Source: Sipunculus nudus | Lineage: Eukaryota; Annelida; Sipuncula; Golfingiida; Sipunculidae | Direction: 5' to 3' | Length of the DNA: 64,000 nt | NCBI GenBank assembly: GCA_026874595.1 | Contig: CM049318.1 | Coordinates: forward strand, 27,928,956 to 27,992,955 | In this document: positions 22,914 to 33,475 of the stretch, in pieces | Layout of the letters: the number at the start of each line of letters is the position of its first letter | How positions within the stretch are numbered: position 1 is the first letter of the stretch | The notes under the pieces: model-generated | Told to the model about the DNA's origin: nothing | What the model saw: the letters and a program-made list of their open reading frames with translations, nothing else | The model's database searches: none | Position numbers and translations under genes: made by a program

Positions 22914-24483
22914 CTAAAACATGAAATGTAAAATAATGTAAGTAGCACATAAATTTATACACTCCTTTCGCAGTGGTTATAGGTTGCTGTCGTTCCAGTG
23001 TTTTCGGAGTCCTAACACCAGGGCTGGCACAGGGCCAAGAATCAGAACAACGAGAGCGGGTGTCGCGGGTCCTAAACGTGGAGTTGGATGCACAATGCGT
23101 TACCAGGCTCTCATTGGTCTGATCGCAATTCCTTTTCTGTGCCAGCCCTGGTGATGAAACTCTTTTCATACAAAGCAGCGCTTAAAGAGAAGGGGATATA
23201 GAATGACTGCAGTTTATAACAATTGCTTGTAAGGTGCACTATATTAAAGTACAATACGATAATCGGGCATAATGAGATCATTGCATACTATATATTTTTT
23301 AAATATAACCTTCTTTCTCTGACATTCGTACTATAGGAATTATTTTCAAAGGGTAAGGGTGTTAGATAAAAGGGATAAGATCAAACCTGTTCCGGGCCAT
23401 CCACTTATTGATGTGGCAACATGTGATAAATTGCTTTTTTCAAGGATTTTTTTAGTGTCATCAGTTCAGCGACAAACACTTATTTTTCGTTATCACAATT
23501 TATATGATCTCAAGGTGTGGATGCCCGTGTAATGGAGAATTTAACCAAATATGGGTAAAAACACTCTCGTGCTCTTCAACATGCATGACCCCTTGAATGT
23601 CATGTATTTCGGTCTCTACAATGGTGGTAGTAGATAACAAAATCACTATTGTGGTTGGCTGATGAGAAATGTCATAATTTTTTATCACATTTCATAATTA
23701 ACCTTAGACACATATAAACCAACACTATATTTGTATATATTTTACAAAGGTAAAAATCTTAGTGAATAAACAGATCATGTGTGTGTACGTATGGGTACGT
23801 GTGCATCTGTGTTTATGAGATCAATGTCATACCGTGGTTAAGTCGGATATATTTATCTTCCCTCGCTGACAGCTTGGTATTCCCCGAACACAGCTGAGTT
23901 GGAAGCCTTGATTTATTACATGAATAATATGATTACAGGATACTTATGTTTTATGATGCTTTCTCACATGCAAGTGTGCGGAACGTTTGCACGATATTTA
24001 GCAACATATGTGCAGCGATAATAAGTTTCTTGTTCAGGTTAGGTATTCCAAGGTACTGACTCTGCTTTTGTCATTAACTATTTTGAATATTTCCCACAGT
24101 TGACGTAACTTAAGTTAAGAGGGTTTAGCTTAGTCAAAACCAAACAGAGCCAACACAAAAATGATCGGATCTGTTTTCACATCATGTCTCACGCACTTTT
24201 CTGTATATTTGTCTCACAAACAAGACACTTATGAGACCCCAAAATTCAGATTTTCACGCATATTACGTCATCCAGTTCATATATTGATAAACAAACCGTG
24301 CCTTGATTAATCCTCACTTTGTCCTCGCTTGTGATACTGCACGAGGCGAAAATCATTTGAAGAATAAATCGGTGGATCAGTTTGGTCAACATATCCCTGA
24401 GGATTGACGAATTGGTGGAGTTCCTTATTCAATAACCGGTAATGTTCTAATAAACCATTTTAGGTTACTCGAATCCTTCCAAA
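22914..24483. other. Intron Z1 part, left of the C1q gene
   Basis: No supported gene on either strand. The plus strand directly before 24484 should hold the C1q promoter and 5' UTR, but I see no clear TATA box. A short inverted stretch at 23030-23160 repeats 'ccagggctggcacag' and 'ctgtgccagccctgg', giving a near-perfect 15-bp stem about 110 bp apart. Confidence 0.5.
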
Positions 24484-24611
24484 ATGGCTGCAGCTTCCAC
24501 AAGCACCATGCTTCTCTCGTTGGTATTCCTCGGACTTCTGACCGCTGTTTCATCATCAGATGTGAACCATCTAAATTCGACCGACTGGAACAGCATCTTC
24601 ATAATCGCCAG
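24484..24611 (+). CDS. C1q-domain protein, exon 1 (signal peptide)
   Basis: The ATG at 24484 follows AAAA and is followed by G, an adequate initiation context. The first 25 residues (MAAASTSTMLLSLVFLGLLT, then AVSSS) form a typical signal peptide with likely cleavage after the Ser run. The exon then reads DVNHLNSTDWNSIF and ends at CAG before GTAATA, leaving two bases (phase 2). That phase does not fit the next exon found (phase 0), so one more exon probably lies in 24612-25983. The product would be a small secreted C1q-like recognition protein, a family greatly expanded in bivalves. Confidence 0.65.
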
Positions 24612-24689
24612 GTAATATATACTTGGTTATCGTTATAATCAGAGTGCATGTAATTGTTATTAAACTTAATTAAATTTAACTAAACTCCT

Positions 24690-25470
24690 CACACGGAGGG
24701 CGATGGCATATGTGAGGCAGGGAGCCAGTCCACACATACATTGCTTCTGGCTTCAGCTTTTTACGCTCCCGAGGCAGCGGAAATCTTGCGCTTCTAAAGA
24801 AGAAACTGATTTTCACGCTGCCAGCTTTGACCGTTTATGATATATTTAGACACCAGATGGCGGTTCGTTGTCCGCTGAATTAAACGTGCGTATGATGTGA
24901 CAATCAGCCAAACAGATGCCAATAAACAAACACTCGACAGGCATCCTGGCTCCGCCCATTGCTGCGCTTCAAGCGCCGCTTGATGAGTTTCCGGTCGAAT
25001 TTAAATTGCTCCGTCTGCATTCTCGCATCAGCGACCGATTCGATTATGACATTATGACTGTGTTAGCGTAGCCATGTGTCTGTTGTCTGCAGAACTGAAA
25101 CCAGCCAGCGAGGTGTGCACGCAGCCTTTGTTGTTACGTTTCGTTTGAATTACAGCTCACCGGCCGAGCATCCTATGTGCCCAAGGCCCTAAGCAAACCA
25201 CGTCAGGGGCAATTCTCTCTGAGCCTGTGGCCTGTTCAGACGGTTACGCGGGGCGATGAGCTGTAACGAAATAAACATGATTGGCTCCGTGTATTCCTCG
25301 CTTGGCTTTGCCTTCCAGCACAAGGTCTCATCTGATTGGACAAAAATACAGTGCTCCCCTCTGGTGTAGCAATTCAGGATACGAGGTCATAACAAACAGC
25401 GCCTTACGATATAGGTATTATCCCTATAGGTAAAGCGCTGTGTAAAGAGCGTACAGCTTTGAAATTCCTT
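24690..25470. promoter_or_regulatory. GC-richer block inside the C1q intron (possible regulatory region)
   Basis: About 780 bp with clearly higher GC than its flanks and no ORF, carrying E-box (cagatgg), CCAAT-type (gattgg) and Fox-type (aataaaca) motifs. It ends in a hairpin-like pair 'cagcgcctta' and 'taaagcgctg' (25398-25442). It may be an enhancer or a decayed transposon; the sequence alone does not decide. Confidence 0.3.
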
Positions 25471-25983
25471 TAGAAATACCCAGATCGACAGGAATCCAAT
25501 ATAGGCACATTCAATAGTATGGATATGTGCTATTTTTATTTTGTAATGTCAACAGTAGGGGATCCACATCAACGCCGATACCATACCTTGTTGGGTCATT
25601 TTTCATTGTTTATTCGGAACGCTTCATATAAGTTGATTAATTAATCAACATCTTTGTTCTCTGGTATTGTTTTTCTCAATGCCCTTGAAAATTTAGTAAA
25701 TATGAAAGAAAATTAAATATACATACTTTATAACATGCACTTTTTTAAATAAAAAAGTTTTGTCGTATGGGTAAAATATCAAGAAAAACAATAATCTCCT
25801 TGAACCACCTATTTGTAGTTTGTGTAGAATGGTAAGATTTTTTTCTATACGTTTGGTTAACATTAATTAGAACAAACTTATGAAATTTGGCCTGGGCTAA
25901 AAAATACATGTTTCCTTACTTTATTATTTTTTTTTATTTTACTTATACAATCAATGGACCAGTCCTTGTTTTCCATTTTTCAG

Positions 25984-26026
25984 GTGACCGTCAGTGACCT
26001 ATCAAGAAGAGAATCTAACACGAAGA
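25984..26026 (+). CDS. C1q-domain protein, middle exon (coiled-coil-like stem)
   Basis: A 43-nt exon between a strong acceptor (ttttccatttttcag) and a consensus donor GTAAGT. In the frame that joins the C1q exon it reads VTVSDLSRRESNTK, resembling the end of the short helical stem that precedes C1q domains. It starts in phase 0 and ends in phase 1. Confidence 0.55.
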
Positions 26027-26297
26027 GTAAGTTTGTTAAACCATCATCAAAGTAAAGGTGAAGATAAATATGTATTTACCATGTAAGATGTATCACTTTA
26101 AAAAGTCTAAAATCACGAAATCCTCTCTATTTTCATCACAGGTGAACGTATTACTTCACATTTTAACATGTATAAATATTCTGTCCATAAAATCCATTTA
26201 TCGTGGAAACGTGTAACGATGCACGATCTAATAAAGAATGTGTGTATTGGTAGCGTATTGCATGCCAGGTATGTTTTGTTACAATAAAATGTTTTAG

Positions 26298-26693
26298 ATG
26301 TCACTGATGTGTCCTTTCTGGCAGTTTACGGGTGTGATTATGTCCACACGGGCACTCTACCTGTCACCATGCCTTACAACCAGGTAGTGTTCAACCATGG
26401 AAACGGTTATGACCTTCGGACGCACCAGTTCACCGCTCCAGTGTCCGGTCTCTACGCTTCCAATGTCAACGGTATGTCTGGTGTTCAGAGAAGGGGATGG
26501 GTGCGATTGGTTAAGAATGGAGAGCAGATTACGGCAGGTTATGCGGCTTACAAGCACTCCACTCTGCACATCAGTACCGCGACCCCCCCCCCTGATGAAA
26601 GGAGATATAGTGTTGGTCAAAATCGGCGCATATTCAAGCATGGACAATGATACCGGGAATTCTTTTTCCGGCTTCCTTGCCTGCCCTTATTAG
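26298..26693 (+). pseudogene. C1q-domain protein, last exon with frameshift
   Basis: The acceptor 'gttttag' precedes NVTDVSFLAVYGCDYVHTG, NQVVFNHGNGYDLRTHQFTA, PVSGLYAS and WVRLVKNGEQITAGY. These match the C1q domain core (VxFxA, G.YD...F.AP.SGLY, KNG). At 26583-26592 a run of ten C changes the frame. Reading on in the next frame gives MKGDIVLVKIGAY and NSFSGFLACPY then TAG, the expected end of a C1q domain. One extra C (nine would restore the frame) is the simplest explanation: either homopolymer error or a genuine disabling mutation. If it is an error, this is an intact gene. Confidence 0.8.
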
Positions 26694-27342
26694 GACTGGG
26701 TGTACGGGAAGCAACATAAATGAACTTTCTATCTACTGAAGGTGCTATGAACTTGAGATGAGATCAGCCTTATCTACCGAGGAATGTTAATATGGTTATA
26801 TTACTGATTTTGAAATTGGTTCAGCACTGCACCCTCCTTAGAATGCATATCACTCCTATATTCCATTATCCCTTTACGATTACAGATTTTAATCTTTATA
26901 TGCTGTTGTGAGTATAATATTACTCCTAAATAAATGTGTAGACTCTATTCTGGTTATCCTTTTACTACTCATTATATTACCCTTATTGACATAAGTTCTG
27001 CTTTAGTTAAGACTGAAATATGAACTGGGCTTTTTCTATACAGAGTTATTTGCTATCTGCCACTAAACAAGTTTATGTACTTATTTCATGAATCATCCAA
27101 TCGATTAGTTCAGAAAAAAAAATATTTCTTTTAATGAAAACGATACTGTAAGCTGCAAGCAGTAATAGGAAGAGTATATGAGATACATTACTAATGACAT
27201 AGTTGTATAACACGAAAAACAGTATACCAAGAGTGAGTCTAGTGTTACTCAATGGTGTATATTATCACAATTTGGTAAAGTAAAACAGTAACGGACATAC
27301 TTTTGGCACTTTGAAAAATAACTAATAAACCAAATCAGTTCA

Positions 27343-27444
27343 GTATCCATACTTCATATTTATACAGTGTGTCAAATAGTATATAGCGTGATTAAGAGTA
27401 TCGAACGCTGTAATAAAATCAAGCAAAACGCCAAATAATTTTCC
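27343..27444 (-). mobile_element. Fragment of a non-LTR retrotransposon reverse transcriptase
   Basis: The translated stretch GKLFGVLLDFITAFDTLNHA, continuing to NMKYGY, matches the RT domain-A region of LINE-type enzymes (pattern LDFxKAFDTxNH, with the catalytic Asp in LDF). Only about 34 codons survive between unrelated sequence and a stop, so this is a dead relic in the Z1 intron. Confidence 0.6.
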
Positions 27445-27551
27445 TGTTCCCCGCCTCCAGACGTTATTCTTTTTTGTCACTTTTTTCTTTCGTATATTGC
27501 ATATATTCAACAAACACATAAACATAAACACACATATATATGTTATATATG

Positions 27552-27585
<34 letters not shown>

Positions 27586-27588
27586 TTT
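27552..27588. repeat. (GA)n microsatellite
   Basis: About 36 bp of GA dinucleotides. Confidence 0.95.
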
Positions 27589-28196
27589 TCCCACTATATA
27601 ATCCTACAGGAAACAGTTGTGGCAGTAATTATTTGGAAGACTATAATTCATGCGAAACTTTGTATTAACTTTCTTTCGCCTTATGTATAGACATAAAACC
27701 TACACACTCGCTATAAATCAAAAGTATAATGTTATGTAACTGTTATCAATCATCCTTTATCAAACAGTGCAGAGCGCAGAGCTTTATCCCAGTCACCGGA
27801 TACATAAATATTCCTAATGTTTCCCTGAACACTGTGGAGATATCGGCTACTTGGGTTTACGTCAGGTTATTGACAAGATTAATTTATGCTTTTAAATATT
27901 TTGTATATAAATGTTAGGACAATGGTCAATTGTATCAACTGAACAACTGGGTTTCAAATGCAGACGGAATTGAACATTTCGCATTTAAATTTGCTTTTGA
28001 GAGCGTAGGTAGTAGGCACATGCAGCGGTAGGTTCTGTGATATGAAAAAGACTTCCCTATTTCTTTTTTAGAAAGGTCTTTCTGTTTTATGTTCGTACAT
28101 GTATATAAGCATGTATATGCATATATTTTAAAATGCAGTTTTAATGTAGGCCTAACGTACTATGCAATATCTAACAGATCCTCGTGGCAGAAGACT

Positions 28197-28223
28197 TATT
28201 ATTTTATTTATTATTATTATTAT

Positions 28224-28255
<32 letters not shown>

Positions 28256-28275
28256 TTATTATTATTATCATCATT
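28197..28275. repeat. (TAT/TAC)n trinucleotide repeat
   Basis: TTA/TAT trinucleotides with a pure (CTA)n core at about 28226-28253. The plus-strand ORF that runs through it gives poly-Tyr and is not a gene. Confidence 0.95.
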
Positions 28276-28700
28276 CAAACATGTTTAAAAATGTTTTACT
28301 GAATCAAAATTAAAAAAAAATAGTAGAAAGAAAACAAGGAAAAAATGGTTTGGACATATTGTCATACAGTTAGATATTAACTAAAAAGTGTTTTGCTGTT
28401 ACTGGCTGCTTTAAATCATGTGTTTCAAGTGTTTGAAATTTAATAAAAAGTTAAAATTTTATATAAAAATGAATGTGAATTTGATAAATACATATACCAT
28501 CAAAAAGAACACCACACTGGGTTTAAAATGATATATATTTCATGGATCTAATTTTAAGTTTAATTTAAATCATGCCAAAAATAATTTGCCAGGTTTGCTA
28601 TTTTATAACAAAGAGTGGGACTAATTATCATTTAACCCTGGGCATGAGCATCACCTTTGAAAAGAGTAAAACAAATATTAATATGTTAAGTTCTACTCAC

Positions 28701-29002
28701 TGAGATCTCACCGCCACGGAATGACAGCCAGAACAACGCGAAGTTCTCACAGTCCATTAAACCTGGTCGCTGTTGTCTTCCTACTTCTGTTCCATTAACG
28801 CTTGACCGTAGAATAAAAGAGTTCCCGCCTTCAGCGCCCATATGTAAATGCAGGGCCGGAAGTTCCGGTGTCGGGGCGGCGGCGAGAGCGATGTGAGCGT
28901 CGCTACACGCCATGACGTCATACGTGAAGACGGTCTGGTCTGTGGTCACCCATACCCCGCTGAAGGACAGATCTGGCGGCGTGCGCACCGCATAACGAGT
29001 TC
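28701..29002 (-). CDS. Exon Z1a: FAMeT domain type 1, N-terminal part
   Basis: A 302-nt exon, phase-1 acceptor (ct at 29003-29004), phase-0 end before donor GTGAGT. Joined to the signal exon it reads GTRYAVRTPPDLSFSGVWV, then FTYDVMACSDAHIALAAAPT, LMDCENFALFWLSFRGGEIS. The MACSDAHIALAAAPT core is identical to Y1a (54490-54794). It is the first mature domain of gene II. Confidence 0.92.
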
Positions 29003-29490
29003 CTGTAAATACCAGATAATTGATAATTTAATATAAACTTCTTCTGAAACAGTGACCCAACGGGTCATCCATTGACTGGTAAATTCTAAATGTCTTTTTT
29101 AAACAGTGTTAATGGTGAAAATAGGAAAACTGAACTGAACAGTTGTTCCGATATCTTTTTGTTTTGATCTAACTTTGAAATTGGTAATGACATTTGCATT
29201 CTATGAAAAAAAGGTTTTACAGCTATAGGTAAGAAGCTGACCGAACAGGGAATGTGGGAACCTGTACCACATCTGCTGTTAAACGTCTTGATAAATGTGT
29301 TTTTATTTCTTTTATTGTGGACTAAGGGAAATTCTGGACAAATGGTGGTTCCATTAACTGTACTATTTTCCAATTTGACTAAAAACATGTAACCCGACCC
29401 TCCAACATGCGGAATTCAAATGATCTTGGTCCTTCACATATTTGAATTGTCCTAAAATTATATTGAGCATTAGTGTGACGTTATGCTCAC
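29003..29490. other. Intron after the gene II signal exon
   Basis: 488 bp with no recognisable feature. Confidence 0.7.
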
Positions 29491-29560
29491 CTGTTTGTGC
29501 CACAGTCAGATCAACATGAATGAAGATAAAGAGTATAACATATATCCACACACTTGCCAT
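29491..29560 (-). CDS. Gene II exon 1: signal peptide
   Basis: The ATG (cat at 29558-29560) has A at -3 and G at +4. It starts MASVWIYVILFIFIHVDLTV followed by AQT: a short n-region, an unbroken hydrophobic core and an Ala-Gln cleavage region. The exon ends in phase 1 before donor GTGAGC and joins Z1a in frame as AQTG-TRYAV. An in-frame ATG four codons upstream has a weaker context. No equivalent exon exists before Y1a, so this exon distinguishes the start of block Z. Upstream in-frame sequence to 29668 has no ATG of better context. Confidence 0.8.
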
Positions 29561-29698
29561 CCTAACACTCATGAGTATTACTTGATATACATATTGTCTG
29601 ACCCACACAGGCCTTACTGTCCCCCTAAACTCCAAGTGCGTCCCCGTCCCTACTGAGATGGAGCGCAAGAGTTTTTAGGTGTTAGTTATTTTCCGCCC

Positions 29699-29704
29699 CT
29701 TATA
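29699..29704 (-). promoter_or_regulatory. TATA-like box of gene II
   Basis: The minus strand reads GAGTATAAGGGGCGG, with TATAAG about 140 bp before the start codon, placing transcription start near 29670. This spacing is plausible but rests on sequence alone. Confidence 0.45.
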
Positions 29705-31279
29705 CTCTGTACAAAATATGGCCATTATTAGTGATTGAGTTGATATAGATCATACTCAGATTTACCTGTAATAGTCAGCGCTCAATAAAACAGGTGACTG
29801 TAATGAAGTATGGCTGCACGTGAGAAACGATCGATCTTTTATCAAAGCTTTTGATCACTCATTTTTATATACCAACAAGACATATTAATTATCCATCGGG
29901 GGGGGGGGGGGGCAGGCACCACGGCCCATGGGCAAGACGCGAGGCTATTATCACGAGTAATATTACGAGTTACATCTGGCTGGCTGGTCTGTATCAGTCC
30001 GGTAGAGTGCACTGGGGTTAATCCAGGACGAACTCGACAAGATGTGCTACCCTAGACAGATGATGAAATGGAAAACCAGGGATTCACAGAACGCTGCATC
30101 AGCACCCTAATCAGTGCACAACACTAACAGTAGCTAGCTTTGTCATATAAGACTTGCAGCCATGATAAGCACTCATAACCTGAAAAATTATTGATTGGTA
30201 ATATCAAAATATTTAATTTCATATATGAAGTAACGCACGTAGTTTATTTTCCTGTAGCTCATTTTATGGAACTTTCGTGTGCATAGTTCCAGATGAAAGA
30301 AAATGATATAAAACGATATAAATTCTCAACTGAATAATTTCATTTGATTAAAAAGTATGTTCTCCGGTGTAAAAAAATAAAATATTTACCTGTATAATCT
30401 TGTTCAATTAAAATGTTAGTTAGCGACTTTTTAAAATGTAAATTAAATGTAATAAGGAATAATTATATATGGGATATTTCGATATTCATATAGTGATTTC
30501 TTGATCACAGGCAACTAAAAACGTTGAGATTTATGACAAGTATTAACGAGGGATTGACGAATTTGGCAATATTTTCATAAGAGGTGACCGAGATATGATA
30601 AGATAGCGATAAGTCATAGCAAGACAGCCATGTCAAGACGGCAGTTCATGTGTTCCATAAATTACCGTCCTATCTTATACCCTTTGTCTCATGACAATGA
30701 TTAAACAGATAACAGACGCATACTTTATGCACTAGATATTAAGAAACACACAGTTTTAATGATGTATTGGTAAACATGATCTTGTTAAACAAGGAGTACT
30801 CCATACGGAGTGGTTGCATTTGCATTCGTTCTTAACTAATTCCACTAAACTACAGCTTGCAAAAGCTGCCTCAGTCGTATAATTGAGCCAAGTTGTTAAC
30901 AAGCAGTGAATAAGTGGACAGAATTTCCAACGAATGTAAGCTAACCACTGCGTGAGGACTGTTTGCTGAATGAACATAAAATGAGAACGAAAAAATCTAA
31001 GCTTATTCATATGATATTATAAACCCATCTTAGCGCGTAACAGAGATTAAGATTTCTCAATAAAACAATCATGTTGAATCATATACACATACTTCGAATG
31101 TATTTTCATTTAAATCTGGGAATAAGAGGGAAAGTAAAACTCAACGGATATGTTTACTGTGACAGACATAATAAATGAAGATGTGTTCATCACCAATTTG
31201 ACCTTTAAAAACTAAAGGAAATCCCTTTATAAAAATAGGCAAGGAAGCGTGGATATCACCGCACGCAGGCTGCTTGTTT

Positions 31280-31480
31280 TTTTTTCATATCTACATGTTT
31301 ATATGTGGGGGCCCGCCAAAACAATCAAAACAAATTCAAATTGGGCATCTGGCAGCAATTCAGATAAGCCAAAGATTTGCAAATGGTGTTTTGCAACAAG
31401 TGTCCTTTCTACCTCCGCATATGTGCAACCTACCGCTTTAGGTCACATGTTTTCCCCGTATGTCAATATTGCTGTGTTTA
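31280..31480. repeat. Dispersed repeat, copy 2 (related to 11690-11890)
   Basis: Shares 'atatctacatgtttata', 'tgggggcccgcc', 'aaaacaatc', 'gggcatctggc' and 'gcaaatggtg' in the same order as the copy in the Z6b-Z7a intron. Confidence 0.5.
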
Positions 31481-32291
31481 CAGCAATGTTGTTGATAAAT
31501 AAGTTCATACATCCTTCCCGAACTTTACACAACCAAAATTACCCTTAGATCATTAATCTATACACAAAAGAAACTAGAAAATACATAATTTTTTTTTTTT
31601 CAAAAAGGAAGTGAATGGGCACCTTTAATAATATAAGGATGATGACATATACTATTGACGATGTCTTTATCTGGTGATTAGGGTTATGGTGTTTACTAGT
31701 ATATGGTTACATTAAATGTTTTCATGAATAAAAAAAGCGACAGGAAGGAGAACCATTGAAGAAAACTGTCAATGCCTGTGGTAATTTTGATCTACTAGTA
31801 TTGAACATATATTGTTTTATCCCTTCATGCAAAATTAATAAACAATGGCATTGAAAAGACTATTTTTCCGTGAATTTTACAGAAAGAAAACATTTAAATA
31901 AAATTATGTTCGTCTGTTTGTCATTTACAAGATTTCGCAGCATCTGCCGACCTGATTTTATTTAGCAAGATTTCACATATCACATATCACATAGGTCATT
32001 TATATCAGTTATTGCTCCGCGTATCTGCATCTCTAATTCTTCGTGGATATCTTTTTTTTTTCTTTTTTTTTTTTGTTTTTGCTAAGGCATAAAAAGTCCT
32101 TGGTATTATTTGTGCTATGGCACACATTCCCTAAAGTAATATTTAAAGGTATGGGGTATGAACTGGATTGTGTGCTGAACATATACACCATTTTAAGAAT
32201 TGAAAAAAAAAATGTTTTATACTTTTTGAGCAACCTGGCAGCATTTCAATTACTGTTTATCGACTAGAAAAGAATTTACCAGAGTCAGAAG

Positions 32292-32602
32292 AGGGGGCCT
32301 GGGCAGATGAGCGATAAAACGCTCTGCCTTCTCCGCTGGCGACCCGGGCTTGATCCGAGGTGATGCTATGAGAGTGGGTTGTAGTTGCCCGTCCAAGGTC
32401 GTTGGTTCTCTCCGGGTTCTCCGGCTTCCTCCACCTCTCTCACTACAACCTTCAACTCTATCAGTATCTTCTACTTTCGCCTCTAATATCTAACTGTAAA
32501 CCCGACTTAATCTGCCAAACGTTGTTGTTGCTGAGGCAGCCAGTGCGGGCCGGATTATACGTAGACCTGTGACTGGCTCGGGCGCCGACTTCACTTTCAG
32601 TC
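32292..32602 (+). mobile_element. tRNA-derived SINE
   Basis: The first 70 bp look like a tRNA head: 'tgggcagatgagcg' as A box and 'cccgggcttgatcc' as a variant of the GGTTCGATCC B box, 50 bp apart. The body continues through 'gttctccggcttcctcc' and 'gcggccgg/ggctcgggcgcc'-type GC-rich segments. 'agagtcagaag' (32281-32291) and 'agagccagaag' (32603-32613) flank it as an 11-bp target duplication with one mismatch. Confidence 0.7.
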
Positions 32603-33451
32603 AGAGCCAGAAGAACAATGTTTTGTGTGGCCTAAGGTGTTATGTCATTAGGTGTAAATGAATTAATTTGATTTTCAAATTGATATTAACATCGTTTCAG
32701 TAAGTTATAATAATTTAACTCTAGCTGTTGTTAAAAAATGTTGCAAAAAATCAATATCTGGTAGACCTTTAAAGGAATATATTTCATGGGGTAGTTTGTC
32801 ACGTTCGAGGACAGACGGCACTGGCAAATAGTGGAAAGGTGGGTGCATAATCTCTTACACAGACACGAGGTGGCGCTCTGCAACCCCCAGTGGGTCTATT
32901 ATTGGACGCCATTATTTTTTCTAAAGACACTTGAAAAAAAAACGGAAGTCCTCTCTGGCATGCGCAATTCCTTTCAGCAAGGTGACTTAAGCAGACAACA
33001 GTCGCCCAGTATTTTCGTGTCATCAATATTGGTGAGAATTAAGCAAAATCAATGACCCAAACTGGATAAAGAATAAAGAATTATCATGTAAAGGTCATTG
33101 TTTGAATGTATAATGAGGCGCCAAAGCTTTGGCTAATAGGATAAATAGGTATATCTGACAGAGCCATCGTCTCTTTCTGTGGTAACAGGCTCACGTATGG
33201 GGAAAGAACCTAAAAACGCAGGGAGTTCCATAAGTTTTCTTATCTGTATAGAAGGGACCAGGCTTACAACAGAAAACACTACGTCTTTGGATTATATGAG
33301 AGTAATATGGGGGGGGGGGGGGAGGGGATTTGCGGGAATCTTACATAGATTAAACACAGGTTCTCATTTATGTTGTAGATTCTGCCTGTCTTACGATTGA
33401 CGAAAAACATGATAAACCAAGTACATTACAGGTTAAAATAGTTCAACATAC

Positions 33452-33475
33452 CTGTTCGTGGTCGTGGTGTAGAAT
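33452..33475 (-). CDS. Linker exon L4 (Thr/Pro/Arg-rich)
   Basis: A 24-nt exon between acceptor GTTTTAG and donor GTATGT, phase 1 to phase 1, encoding DSTPRPRT. It is the last coding piece of gene I that I can place. Its terminal G also fits the phase-1 start of Z1a. Confidence 0.55.

Larger units (their letters stand above)
26694..28700. other. Intron Z1 part, right of the C1q gene
   Basis: AT-rich sequence holding an AATAAA-containing stretch about 235 bp after the C1q stop ('ctaaataaatgtg', 26926), a reverse-transcriptase fragment (27343-27444), a (GA)n tract and a trinucleotide tract. There is no further gene. Confidence 0.6.
1..29560 (-). other. Gene II span: secreted multi-FAMeT-domain protein (5' part; continues past left edge)
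   Basis: This span runs from a signal-peptide exon through 16 exons encoding FAMeT domain types 1 to 8 and the first part of type 9, then leaves the window. Every complete domain sums to a multiple of three and every domain boundary is a phase-1 intron. Domain order matches block Y of gene I, so types 10-12 and Thr-rich linker exons are expected to the left of the window. The predicted product is secreted, with one conserved cysteine pair per domain. The alternative is that this is the continuation of gene I with an internal promoter at 29.7 kb. Confidence 0.8.
29705..33451. other. Intergenic or giant-intron interval between blocks Y and Z
   Basis: 3.7 kb without a FAMeT exon. It contains poly-G runs at 29898-29912 and 33309-33322, a dispersed repeat copy (31280-31480) and a SINE (32292-32602). 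A terminal exon and polyadenylation site for gene I should lie here if gene II is separate, but I could not identify one convincingly. The ORFs in it have no recognisable domain. Confidence 0.6.

Noticed and set aside
22819-23169. 116-residue minus-strand ORF overlapping exon Z1b
   Set aside because: It is in a different frame from Z1b and reads through its acceptor. It contains a simple inverted repeat and no domain.
29561-29668. Upstream extension of the gene II signal exon to 29668
   Set aside because: The apparent start is TTG. The 36 added codons would bury the signal peptide, and the ATG at 29560 has the better context.
30756-31010. 84-residue ORF as the terminal exon of gene I
   Set aside because: No acceptor in the required phase-1 frame was found, and the sequence has no recognisable C-terminal feature.
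32292-32362. Functional tRNA gene at the SINE head
   Set aside because: A and B boxes are only approximate, no good cloverleaf or anticodon stem could be drawn, and a SINE body follows directly.
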